Below, one piece after another: positions 35,452-44,047 of a DNA stretch of 64,000 nt. Source of the DNA: Paraburkholderia solisilvae (GTDB lineage: Bacteria > Pseudomonadota > Gammaproteobacteria > Burkholderiales > Burkholderiaceae). Under the pieces are notes generated by a model. That model was given only the letters and a program-made list of their open reading frames with translations, was not told the DNA's origin and made no database searches. The stretch spans positions 1-64,000 of the forward strand of contig NZ_CADIKF010000028.1 of the NCBI RefSeq assembly GCF_902859875.1. Reading direction: 5' to 3'. Every line of letters begins with the position of its first letter. Within the stretch, counting starts at the first letter, position 1. Made by a program: the position numbers and the translations under genes.

Positions 35452-35745
35452 ATGTATAAAGCAATCGGCACATTAACCGCGGCCGTCGCCGCACTCGCGC
35501 TGTCGGGCGGCGCTCATGCGCAGAACAACACGCTGGCAACCCCGACGGTCGTGTCGCCGGCCGCCGCCGCCGTTACAACGAACGGCTACGGCACGCCTGG
35601 CGCGACCAACTCGGACAGCGGTACGTCGAACGCGAGCTCGCAGAAGGCCGCGAACACGAGTTCGACATCCGGCGCCACCGCGTACGGGGTCAACAACACG
35701 TTGGCGAGACCGAGCACCGTGTCGCCGGCCGCGAACAGCAATTAA
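35452..35745 (+). CDS. small secreted Ser/Thr/Asn-rich protein (copy B)
   Basis: About 97 residues: signal peptide MYKAIGTLTAAVAALALSGGAHAQ, then NNTLATPTVVSPAA, YGTPGATNSDSG, an Ala/Ser/Thr-rich middle and NNTLARPSTVSPAANSN. The same motifs occur in 17661-17984, there in different order and number, so one arose from the other by duplication and shuffling. Two start codons each have their own ribosome site: ATG 35437 (site 35424-35430) and ATG 35452 (site 35439-35444). I prefer 35452 because it opens the signal peptide directly. A strong bidirectional terminator follows. Function unknown. Confidence 0.75.
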   Translation: MYKAIGTLTAAVAALALSGGAHAQNNTLATPTVVSPAAAAVTTNGYGTPGATNSDSGTSNASSQKAANTSSTSGATAYGVNNTLARPSTVSPAANSN

Positions 35746-35831
35746 GCACGGCGACCCGACGCGGATAAGCGCAAGACGAACCAGCGCTTCGATCGCGTCG
35801 TTCACGTCTGTCATTTGCCACTTGCCGGAAA

Positions 35832-35864
35832 AAAGGCTGCTGCTCTTATTGAACAGCAGCCTTT
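35832..35864. terminator. bidirectional intrinsic terminator
   Basis: Perfect 11-bp stem aaaggctgctg / cagcagccttt with an 11-base loop, an A run before and a T run after it. Works in both directions between secreted protein B (plus, end 35745) and the EmrB-type transporter (minus, end 35973). Confidence 0.9.
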
Positions 35865-35972
35865 GTTTTCCCGCCGACCTCTTCTTTGCAGAGGCTCGTG
35901 ATACACCAAATGATGGGAAATCCGTAGGGTGACCGAATAACAGCGACTGGCGACACACCAGCCACGCTATCG

Positions 35973-37613
35973 TCATTCCGGCTGAGCCGCCCCTTTAGCG
36001 GCCACCTCACCCGCGCCGCCGACCGCGCCCTCGCCCGCCGCTTCCGCATACGCAACCCGCACCGACGGCACAAACCACGCAAGACACAACCCGAGCAGCG
36101 CCGCCCCTTCTGCGAGCGACAGGCCGACGTGAATCGAATCGATCAGCGCATGCCGGGCCGCCTCCATCATCGGCCCGCCGACGTGGCCGGCCATGATCAG
36201 ATGCTCGATCAGCGCGGCCTGCTGCGAGTGATCGACACGCAGGTCGGGGCTCGCGAACGACTGCAGCCATTGTGTCGCCTGATACGAATCGAGCGAACGG
36301 TGCACGCCGCTCACGTACAGGTGGCTCAACAGCGCGCCGGTCAACGCGGTGCCGAGCATCCCGCCGAAAATACGCAGCGATTGCAGCAACGCGGTTACCG
36401 CGCCGATGTGATCGCGCGCGACAATCTGCTGCGAGCAGATCGTCAGATTGGTGGCGACGAGACCGAGGCCAAGGCCGCTGAGCCCCATACACGACATCCA
36501 CACGTAATGCGGCTGATGGCCGGTGATCCCGACGAGCGCGAGACAGGCCGCCGCGAACAGCGCGAAGCCGATATACATCAGCGCGTTCGCGCGCGGGATG
36601 CGCGTAACGAGCCGGTTGTTCAATACGCTGCCGACCGTCGTGCCGAGCAGCAGCGGCGTGATCAGCATGCCGGATTCATGCGGCGACATCGCGTAGCCGC
36701 CCTGAAACAGCAGCGGCACGTAGAACACCAGCGAGAACAGCGCGAAGCCGCCGAGCGCGGACATCACGAACAGCGCGGCAAGCCGCCGGTCGAGCAGCAT
36801 ATCGACCGGCACCACCGGGTAGCCCATCCTGCGTTCCCAGAACCACAGGATGGCGCCGCATGCGGCGGTGATCGCCGCGAGCACGATCGTCATCATGCTC
36901 ACGCCCTCTTTCGGCAACAGTTCGATCAGCAGTTGCAACGCGCCGAAGGTCGCGGCGACCACACATGCACCAAGCCAGTCGAGCCTGATCGGCCCCGACT
37001 CGCGTAGATGCCGCAGCGGCGGCACGAAACGCAGCACGAACAGCAGCGATGCGAGGCCGACCGGCACGTTGACGAAGAACACGAAGCGCCAGCTCGCCGA
37101 TTGCGTGAGCATGCCGCCGAGCGTCGGGCCGACGACGTTCGCAAGCCCGAACGCGGACGTGACGAACACGAGCCAGCGCAAACGCAGCCTCGGATCGGGA
37201 AACAGATCGGCGACCACCGCAAACACGGTGCCGATCAGAATGCCGCCGCCGATACCCTGCAGACCGCGCGCGACGACCAGAAACAGCATGTTCGACGCGA
37301 TGCCGCACAACACCGAGGCGCCGGTGAACAGCGCAATCGCGGCCACCAGAAACGGCTTGCGCCCGAACAGATCGCCAAGGCGTCCGAAGATTGGAATCGT
37401 GATGACGGAAGCGAGCATGTACGAGGTGGCGACCCACGCGTACAGGTCGAAGCCCTTCAGGTCCGCAACGATGCGCGGCAATGCGGTGCCGACGATGGTC
37501 TGATCCAGCGCGACCAGCATCGCGACGAACGCGATGCCGAGCATCGCCAGCAACGATTCACGAAAGGGCAGCAACTGCCTGCCCGGTTGATAGGCGGCGA
37601 TGGCGGGGATCAT
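35973..37613 (-). CDS. EmrB/QacA-type MFS drug exporter (DHA2)
   Basis: Fourteen-helix proton-driven multidrug exporter of about 546 residues. TM1 LLAMLGIAFVAMLVALDQTIVGTALPRI carries the DHA2 signature (LDxTIVNxALP form), motif A is GRLGDLFGRKP, and motif C-like GPTLGGML is present. I chose the ATG at 37613; the longer reading to 37712 adds non-conserved residues. There is no EmrA-type membrane fusion partner beside it. The C-terminal 30 residues are Ala/Gly/Glu-rich. Confidence 0.92.
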   Translation of the reverse strand: MIPAIAAYQPGRQLLPFRESLLAMLGIAFVAMLVALDQTIVGTALPRIVADLKGFDLYAWVATSYMLASVITIPIFGRLGDLFGRKPFLVAAIALFTGASVLCGIASNMLFLVVARGLQGIGGGILIGTVFAVVADLFPDPRLRLRWLVFVTSAFGLANVVGPTLGGMLTQSASWRFVFFVNVPVGLASLLFVLRFVPPLRHLRESGPIRLDWLGACVVAATFGALQLLIELLPKEGVSMMTIVLAAITAACGAILWFWERRMGYPVVPVDMLLDRRLAALFVMSALGGFALFSLVFYVPLLFQGGYAMSPHESGMLITPLLLGTTVGSVLNNRLVTRIPRANALMYIGFALFAAACLALVGITGHQPHYVWMSCMGLSGLGLGLVATNLTICSQQIVARDHIGAVTALLQSLRIFGGMLGTALTGALLSHLYVSGVHRSLDSYQATQWLQSFASPDLRVDHSQQAALIEHLIMAGHVGGPMMEAARHALIDSIHVGLSLAEGAALLGLCLAWFVPSVRVAYAEAAGEGAVGGAGEVAAKGAAQPE

Positions 37614-37890
37614 GATGGCTTCGGCAAGAGTGAAGACGCAAAGCGGCGCCGCGCGACAGCGTTGTGCAGACTGTGGCACCGCCGCTAACAATCGGCAAGT
37701 GACCGTTTGCAAGTCGCTGAAAGCACTCGAAAATGACAGACGTTTGCGCGCTTCGCCCGCTCACACCGCGAGCGCCGTTTGCATCGTCTGCACTGCTTGC
37801 CTGACTAACATCGGCTGCGCCGCGTTTATTCCCGCGCGTGTTTTTGCGTGGATTGCGCGGATTGCGCAGATTGCTTGCCTATCACGCGGC

Positions 37891-39600
37891 TCACACCGCC
37901 GCGGCGTAGCTCGACGTCCCGTGCTCCGCGTCGCCGAGCGCCGCCGCCGCGCGGCTTCTCGCGGTGCGTGCCGCGTCCCGCGCATCCTCTTCCCGCAGAC
38001 GAAAGGCGCGCAGCGCAGTCTGCAAAATCACCGCCTGCTCCGTCAGCGAATGCGCGGCGGCCGCCGCTTCCTCGACGAGCGCCGCGTTTTCCTGCGTCAA
38101 CGTGTCCATATGCGTAACCGCCAGATTCACCTGCTCGATGCCCGAACTCTGCTCGGCCGCCGCCGCGGCAATCTCCTGAATCAAACTGGTGACCTGCTCG
38201 ATCGCGGTGCGCGCCTCGCCGATCGTGCCGCCCGCCTGTTCGACGAGTTGCGCGCCGCTGCCGACCTTGCTGACCGCGTTGCTGATCAGCTCGCGCACTT
38301 CTTTCGCCGCCGCGGCGCTGCGGTGCGCGAGCGAGCGCACTTCGGCGGCCACCACCGCGAAGCCGCGCCCTTCCTCGCCGGCGCGTGCCGCCTCGACCGC
38401 GGCGTTCAGCGCGAGAATATTCGTCTGGAATGCGATGCCTTCGATCACCGCAATGATTTCGACCATGCGCTGCGACGCGCCGGAAATCTCACGCATCGTC
38501 GCGACCGCGCCGGCGACCATTCCGCCGCCGTCGCCGGCGATCTGCGCGGCCTTCACCGCGAGTTGGCTCGCCGTTCTCGCGTGCTCCGCCGTCTGCCGCA
38601 CCATCGAGGTCACCTGCTCCATGCTGGCCGCCGTTTCCTCGAGCGACGCGGCCTGGTTTTCGGTGCGCGTCGACAGGTCCGCGCTGCCGGTCGCGATCTC
38701 GCGTGCGCCGGTCGCGACGCTGTCAGCGGCCGCGCCGATCTGGCGCACCGTGCCGGTCAGCGCGTCGCGCATGCGCTGCATTACGTGCAGCAGGCTGTCG
38801 GCGTCGTCGTCGCGGCGCGTGTCGCGCTGCATGTGGCCCGGCGTGTGGCCCTTGCGCCCCTGCTTGCCGCCGCCCCGCATCGCGATCGCAACCGTCAGAT
38901 CACCTTGCGCAATCGCGCCGGCCACGTGCGCCGCGTAACGCGGGTCGCCGCCTATCGTGCGCAGAATGCTGCGGTTGATCACCCAGACCAGCGACGCGAG
39001 CGCAAGCGCGAGCACGACGAACACGCCGCCGACCACATACAGCGATTCCATGAACGCCGCGTCGATATCGTCGACGTATGCGCCGGTCGCAATGATCCAG
39101 TCCCACGGCGCGTAACGCGCCACGTAGCCGATCTTGCCGACCGCCTGGGTCGATTGCGAATGCGGAAACACATAGTCGACGAAACCGCCGTCCGGCGCCT
39201 GCGCGACCTTCGCGAACGTCACGTAGTGGTGACGCCCGTCCGCATCGGCGTTTTGCGCGAGCGGCTTGCCGTTCAGCGCGGGCTTGATCGGATGCATCAC
39301 CATGCGCGGCGTCGAATCGATCACGAGCAGATAGCCGTCTTCGCCGTAGCGGATATCGCGCAGCCGCGCGAGCGCCTCCTTGCGCGCATCGGCTTCGGAC
39401 ATCGCGCCGCTTTTCGCGAGCGCCGCGTACTCGCCGACAATCGACAGGCCGACGTGCGCGACATTGATCAGATCGTTCTTGCGTTCGTCAATACGAGTCT
39501 GCCGCGACAGCCATGCCGCCGACACGGACACCAGCAGCAACGCCACGAGGCTGACGATGAGCGGCAACCACAGCTTTTGCGCGAAACCGAGCTTATGCAT
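37891..39600 (-). CDS. methyl-accepting chemotaxis protein with Cache sensor
   Basis: Chemoreceptor of 569 residues. TM1 (about 10-32) is followed by a single Cache-type periplasmic domain with DGYLLVIDSTPRMVMHP and GKIGYVARYAPWDWIIATGAYVDDI, then TM2 (about 190-212). A HAMP-like linker of reduced form and the signalling hairpin with IIAVIEGIAFQTNILALNAAVEAARAGEEGRGFAVVA-type core come next. It should talk to CheA/CheW and bind small acids, as sCache_2 domains often do. No C-terminal NWETF tether is present. I chose the ATG at 39600, preceded by aggaaagc. Confidence 0.95.
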   Translation of the reverse strand: MHKLGFAQKLWLPLIVSLVALLLVSVSAAWLSRQTRIDERKNDLINVAHVGLSIVGEYAALAKSGAMSEADARKEALARLRDIRYGEDGYLLVIDSTPRMVMHPIKPALNGKPLAQNADADGRHHYVTFAKVAQAPDGGFVDYVFPHSQSTQAVGKIGYVARYAPWDWIIATGAYVDDIDAAFMESLYVVGGVFVVLALALASLVWVINRSILRTIGGDPRYAAHVAGAIAQGDLTVAIAMRGGGKQGRKGHTPGHMQRDTRRDDDADSLLHVMQRMRDALTGTVRQIGAAADSVATGAREIATGSADLSTRTENQAASLEETAASMEQVTSMVRQTAEHARTASQLAVKAAQIAGDGGGMVAGAVATMREISGASQRMVEIIAVIEGIAFQTNILALNAAVEAARAGEEGRGFAVVAAEVRSLAHRSAAAAKEVRELISNAVSKVGSGAQLVEQAGGTIGEARTAIEQVTSLIQEIAAAAAEQSSGIEQVNLAVTHMDTLTQENAALVEEAAAAAHSLTEQAVILQTALRAFRLREEDARDAARTARSRAAAALGDAEHGTSSYAAAV

Positions 39601-40043
39601 GCTTTCCTGCGCCTCCGTCTCTTTATGGTGGAACGCGATCCACGCTTGTAATAAGGCACATCGTTTCCGCCGCATACGGGCGCATGCGACGGAGAAGGCA
39701 AAGCTCGACACGAAGACGATCTCTACCCGTTCCGTATAACGACCGGAACGGGCTGCGGATGAGTAGAGGGAAACCCTTGCCCGTCGATGCATGTTTTCAG
39801 GCGAAGGACGGGACTGCGTTGCGCCGCTGCTGTGCGACGCGTTGGGCTGGGGAGGTTTGGCGGGTTGGCAGGTTCGCGTTCAAGCCGGCTCATGCTGCGG
39901 CCAGTACGCGCGCATGCGCGTGTATGCGCACGCGTGTGCGAATGCAGCATGAGCCGTGTGGCGACGACGGCTTGCCGTTGCGCGACGACTCGCGCGAGTC
40001 TTGCGCCCCGCGCCATGCATGCTGGCGCGGGCAAGCGGAAGCG
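39601..40043. other. gap between chemoreceptor and NuoM-like gene
   Basis: No gene. A 9-bp inverted repeat cccgttccg / cggaacggg lies at 39726-39752. The rest is GC-rich with CG/GT runs (39900-39960). It contains the chemoreceptor promoter region. Confidence 0.4.
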
Positions 40044-41630
40044 TTAGCCGCGCGGCCGATCGTGGTCGGCGACCCGATACGCCGGAGATGCCGGTGACGC
40101 CGGCGCCGCCAGATGCGCGTCCGGGGCGACGCGGCTGTCCGCGACGCGCGTCGCGCCATTGGCGACGGTCCCCTCCGCCTGCGCGAGCACTTCGCCGGCG
40201 GTCGCATCGATCGCATCGGTGAACGGCTTCGGATAAATGCCGATTGCAAGCACCAGCACCGCCAGTGCGCCGAGCAGCGCGAACTCGCGCTTGCCGACGT
40301 CCTTCAGTGCACCGACCCGCGCATTCGCGACCGCGCCGAAGATCACGCGCCTGGCCATCCATAGCGTGTACGCGGCGCTCAGAATCAGCGTCAGCGCGGC
40401 CAGCGCGCCGATCCAGAAGTTGAACTGGATCGCGCCCATCAGCACCATGAATTCACCGACGAAACCGGATGTGCCCGGCAAGCCGACATTGGCCATCGAG
40501 AACAGCATGACGAACACCGCGAAGCGCGGCATCGTGTTGACGACCCCGCCATACGCGTCGATCGATCCGCTTTGCGTGCGGTCGTACAGCATGCCCGAGC
40601 ACAGCAGCATGGCGCCGGACACGATGCCGTACGACAGCATCTGCACGACCGCGCCTTCCATCGAAATGCGCGTGAAAACGAACAGGCCGAGCGTGACGAG
40701 CCCCATGTGCGCGATCGCCGAATACGCGAGCAGCTTGCGGATATCGGTTTGCACGAGCGCGACGAGGCTCGCGTAGATGACCGCGACAAGCGACAGCGTG
40801 ATGACCGCCGGCGCGAAGAAGTGGCTCGCCTGCGGCACGATCGGCAACGCGAAGCGCAACAGCCCATAGCCGCCGATTTTCAGCATGCCGAGCAGCACGG
40901 CCGCCGCGGTCGGCCCTTCGAGGTGCACGTCGGGCAGCCATGTATGCACCGGCCACATCGGCACCTTCACCGAAAATGCCGCGAAGAAACACAGGAAAAT
41001 CAGCACCTGGGGCATGAAATCGAGCGGCAGCGTACGCCATTGCGCGATGTCGAAGCTATGCGCTTGCGAGTACAGGTACAGCATCGCCGCGAGCATCGCG
41101 AGCGAGCCCGTCAGCGAGAACAGGAAAAACCGCAACGCCGCGTGGGCGCGATTCGATTGCCCCCACGTGCCGATCAGCAGATAGAGCGGGATCAGCGTCG
41201 CTTCGAAGAAGACGAAAAACAGCATGCCGTCCTGCGCGGTGAACACGCCCTGCATGAAACCGGACAACAGCAGGAACGCGCCGAAATATTGCGCGGTGCG
41301 CGTGGTGATGGACTGCCACGATGCGACCACGACGATCACGGTGGTGATGGCGGTCAGGACGGTAAACCACAGCGAAATGCCATCGACGCCAAGACGGTAC
41401 GCGATGCCGAACGACGGCAGCCACGCATCGTTCTCGACAAACTGCATCGCCACGACATCATTGTGAAAGCCGGCGACCAGCGCAACGGCCGGCACGACTC
41501 CCGCGAGTGCGCCGATGAGCGCGATCCAGCGGGTACGGTTGAGCGCGCGATCGGAGCCGGCGCGCAGCACGACCACGCCAGCCACGATCGGAATCCAGAT
41601 CAGCAGGCTGAGTAACGGACAGAATTGCAT
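40044..41630 (-). CDS. stand-alone NuoM-like proton-pumping subunit
   Basis: Antiporter-type membrane subunit of about 528 residues, homologous to complex I NuoM. Conserved charged residues are in place: Glu in FFEATLIPLYLLIG, Lys in SVKVPMWPVHTWLPDVH, Lys in LLGMLKIGGYG and Glu in GFVGEFMVLMG. This suggests a working proton channel. The C-terminal 40 residues are an Ala/Asp-rich tail. I chose the ATG at 41630. No other complex I gene (NuoL, NuoN, NuoK or NuoJ) and no DabA-type partner is adjacent, so the pumping partner is unknown. A second, accessory NuoM is most likely. Confidence 0.88.
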   Translation of the reverse strand: MQFCPLLSLLIWIPIVAGVVVLRAGSDRALNRTRWIALIGALAGVVPAVALVAGFHNDVVAMQFVENDAWLPSFGIAYRLGVDGISLWFTVLTAITTVIVVVASWQSITTRTAQYFGAFLLLSGFMQGVFTAQDGMLFFVFFEATLIPLYLLIGTWGQSNRAHAALRFFLFSLTGSLAMLAAMLYLYSQAHSFDIAQWRTLPLDFMPQVLIFLCFFAAFSVKVPMWPVHTWLPDVHLEGPTAAAVLLGMLKIGGYGLLRFALPIVPQASHFFAPAVITLSLVAVIYASLVALVQTDIRKLLAYSAIAHMGLVTLGLFVFTRISMEGAVVQMLSYGIVSGAMLLCSGMLYDRTQSGSIDAYGGVVNTMPRFAVFVMLFSMANVGLPGTSGFVGEFMVLMGAIQFNFWIGALAALTLILSAAYTLWMARRVIFGAVANARVGALKDVGKREFALLGALAVLVLAIGIYPKPFTDAIDATAGEVLAQAEGTVANGATRVADSRVAPDAHLAAPASPASPAYRVADHDRPRG

Positions 41631-42083
41631 GAGATTGACTGGGACTTTAAGCACACAGGGACAGCCCTGCTGTCGCAACCGTAAGTGAAATGATTACAAA
41701 CAGATTTCGGAGATGGAACGACAAGCGGGGAAACCGACGGGCGAAGTTGTGACTAGACCGTCAGGGTTAACGAGGATAACCGTTTTACAGGTCTTTTGCA
41801 CTGCATCAAAAAAGAGCGAAGTGCTCAACGGATTATTGCTGTGCCGGGGGTTGCCAGAGCGAGTGCTGTTGTGCTCCGCACAACGGACAACGCTCCGGCA
41901 GAAAATGGCCGCCGTGTGCTGAATTTTTTTCAGCAATAACGGGACTTTTCGCCGCATCCGCATGTCGTCGAATTACCACGCGGGGGCGCGTTTTATTACC
42001 AAAAAATCGGACAAAAACGGGAAATCCCTGGCACGGCACGCGCGCGGATCGCGTTAGGCTCTAGCAAGGGAGGAGACAACCCG
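41631..42083. other. hairpin-rich intergenic region
   Basis: About 450 bp with lower GC than average and no gene. It holds a nested hairpin at 41853-41899 (outer gccagagcg / cgctccggc with one mismatch, inner gttgtgc / gcacaac) and an AT-rich hairpin gctgaa-ttttt-ttcagc at 41917-41933. It lies before both the NuoM-like gene (minus) and the small gene at 42084 (plus), so it may be a structured leader. Confidence 0.5.
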
Positions 42084-42332
42084 ATGAGACAAGCTTTCAA
42101 TATTGCAATCGTCGTGCTGGTTGGCTTTCTATTAGTCAATCGGGCCATCATGCACGTGCAGGCACACGAGCAAGGAGCGATCAGTTGCACCGACGGCGCG
42201 GACCTCGTGCGGCTGAACGCACTCGGCAAAGGCTTTTCCGATGCCGCGGCGAGCAACCAGGGCGAGGCGTTCAAATCGAACTGCTTCGTCACCGGGCATG
42301 CGCAGGTCGGCGATCTGATCGCGAGGGATTGA
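42084..42332 (+). CDS. small exported or membrane-anchored protein
   Basis: Eighty-two residues. The N-terminus MRQAFNIAIVVLVGFLLVNRAIM is a single hydrophobic segment that may be a signal anchor. Then comes a short mature part with two Cys (ISCTDGAD and NCFVTG) that could form a disulphide in the periplasm. A strong gggagg site lies before the ATG. It is not a family I recognise. Confidence 0.65.
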   Translation: MRQAFNIAIVVLVGFLLVNRAIMHVQAHEQGAISCTDGADLVRLNALGKGFSDAAASNQGEAFKSNCFVTGHAQVGDLIARD

Positions 42333-42507
42333 GCGCGGCGCGATCCGCGCTCGCGTGAAACCAGGCGGCGTCTTCCGGGCGCCGCTTTTTGTTTTTCTGC
42401 CGCCGGCTCGTCATTTGCGCGCCGCGCCTGATCGCTTCCGGTTTGCTTCTTTCATCCTGCACAATAACGAACCGCATTCGCTCGGCGATTCATAACAGGA
42501 CATGCGT

Positions 42508-43434
42508 ATGCATCTGAAAGGAAAAACGGTCGGCGTGATCGCGCCGGCCGGCGTGCCGGACCATGACGATGTCGCGCGCGGCATCGCGTTGCTGGAAAGC
42601 TGGGGACTCGAAGTCCGCGTCGGTGCGCATATCCGCGAACGTTTCCGCTATTTCGCCGGCACCCATGACGCGCGCCAGGCGGACCTTGCGTGGGCGCTGA
42701 CCGACCCTTCGATCGATATCGTGTGGATTGCGCGCGGCGGCTACGGCTGCGTGCACTGTTTGCCCGCCCTTCCTCAGGCACTGCCGCGGCCGAAGACGGT
42801 CATCGGCTTTTCGGATGCGACATCGCTCTTCTGCGCGATGCAACACATGCCCGGCGCGCGGCTGATTCACGGGCCGTCGCTCGGCAGCCTCGCCGCGCAT
42901 GTGGACGACGCGTCGCGGCAAAGCGTGCTGATCGCGCTAACCGACAGCGTCGCGCCGGCGATCACACTGCAGCACCTGCACGGAGCGCGTGCGCCCGTCA
43001 GTGGCCGCCTGCACGGCGGCAACATCACGACGCTCGCCAGTATGGCGGGCACACGCTGGCAGGCGGACTGCCGCGACGCGATCGTGCTGCTCGAAGACAT
43101 CACTGAACTCGCCTACCGGCTCGATCGCAGCATCACGCTGCTCAAGGAAAGCGGCACGTTCGACGGCGCGCGAGCATTCGTGCTCGGTGAATTCGTGCGG
43201 TGCGCGCTGCCTGCGGACGCGGACTACACGCTGCACGATATCTTCGTCGACCTGCTTGCGCCGTACGGCGTGCCGGTCTTCGCCGGCGCGCCGATCGGAC
43301 ACGCGGCGCGCAACGTGGCGTGGACGTACGGTGCACCCGTGCGCCTCGAGCACGAACAGCTCGTGTTCGAATCGGCAGGCGAGGCGGCGCATGACGCGTC
43401 GGGCACGCTGCGTTCATTGGCGCCTGCGCGGTAA
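42508..43434 (+). CDS. ldcA: LD-carboxypeptidase (peptidase family S66)
   Basis: Cytosolic peptidase that removes the terminal D-alanine from murein tetrapeptides during cell-wall recycling. About 308 residues, with the family start KTVGVIAPAG. The nucleophile region is IGFSDATSLFCAM, the Glu region EDITELAYRLDR and the His in PIGHAARN, in keeping with the Ser-Glu-His triad of LdcA. ATG codons at 42502 and 42508 are both in frame; the agga at 42497-42500 is seven bases from 42508, which I therefore prefer. The neighbours are unrelated. Confidence 0.88.
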   Translation: MHLKGKTVGVIAPAGVPDHDDVARGIALLESWGLEVRVGAHIRERFRYFAGTHDARQADLAWALTDPSIDIVWIARGGYGCVHCLPALPQALPRPKTVIGFSDATSLFCAMQHMPGARLIHGPSLGSLAAHVDDASRQSVLIALTDSVAPAITLQHLHGARAPVSGRLHGGNITTLASMAGTRWQADCRDAIVLLEDITELAYRLDRSITLLKESGTFDGARAFVLGEFVRCALPADADYTLHDIFVDLLAPYGVPVFAGAPIGHAARNVAWTYGAPVRLEHEQLVFESAGEAAHDASGTLRSLAPAR

Positions 43435-44047
43435 AGGCGACGCGATACGCACACGTTATCCGGTTGTAAAACGGCCCTCGCGTATCGCTTCTTATATGGC
43501 CGGCTTTTGCATATCGCTGCCCGGATGCCGCAGCTCAGGTATCGCGCTGCACGTGTCGTCAGTCATGTATCGCGCGTCGTGCATCGCACCTTGTATATCG
43601 CGCTCGCCTGTCACGACTCGCCTGTCGCCGCTCGCGTATCGACCCCTCGCGTATCACGCCACGCGCGGACCAAACATCGCTTGCCGCGCCACTAGCCCCG
43701 CCGGCACACGCACACACGCACACACGCAAGCCCAAGCTTGCATCCGCTTTACATCGCGCACCAACATGTGAACGCGACGCCCCGCTGAACGCACCAGTAC
43801 AGGGCCGACGCACCGCGCGCAATCACGTTCAATCATCGCGTCGGCGCCTGCCTTATGAGGTATGCCGCCCTGCCCCCAAGCCCGCGATTCACGCGCCCAC
43901 CCGCATCCTGCCTCGCTGAGCACGCCCGCGTGCCGAGCCCGTCCATGCGACTGGCATGCTTCTCGCTCATGCCGGCTGGCTTCGTATGTCCACGAAACAA
44001 ACAACAACACACGCACCACACGCAATCTCGCAACGGAGAACTATTCG
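43435..44047. other. repeat-rich intergenic region
   Basis: About 610 bp without a gene. Between 43475 and 43660 the motif tatcgc or gtatcg recurs about seven times. A simple repeat follows at 43705-43728. Otherwise it contains the promoter and leader of the MFS gene at 44048. Confidence 0.5.
43705..43728. repeat. 8-bp simple repeat
   Basis: Three perfect copies of cacacgca in non-coding DNA. Confidence 0.9.

Noticed and set aside
36129..37007. Long plus-strand open frame opposite the EmrB-type gene
   Set aside because: His/Arg/Gln-rich shadow of the transporter, with no motifs.
40572..41615. Long plus-strand open frame opposite the NuoM-like gene
   Set aside because: Shadow frame; the minus strand encodes a clear membrane protein.
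42029..42045. Possible sigma-54 promoter (tggcacg start) before the small gene at 42084
   Set aside because: The -24 half fits, but the -12 half lacks the TTGC element.
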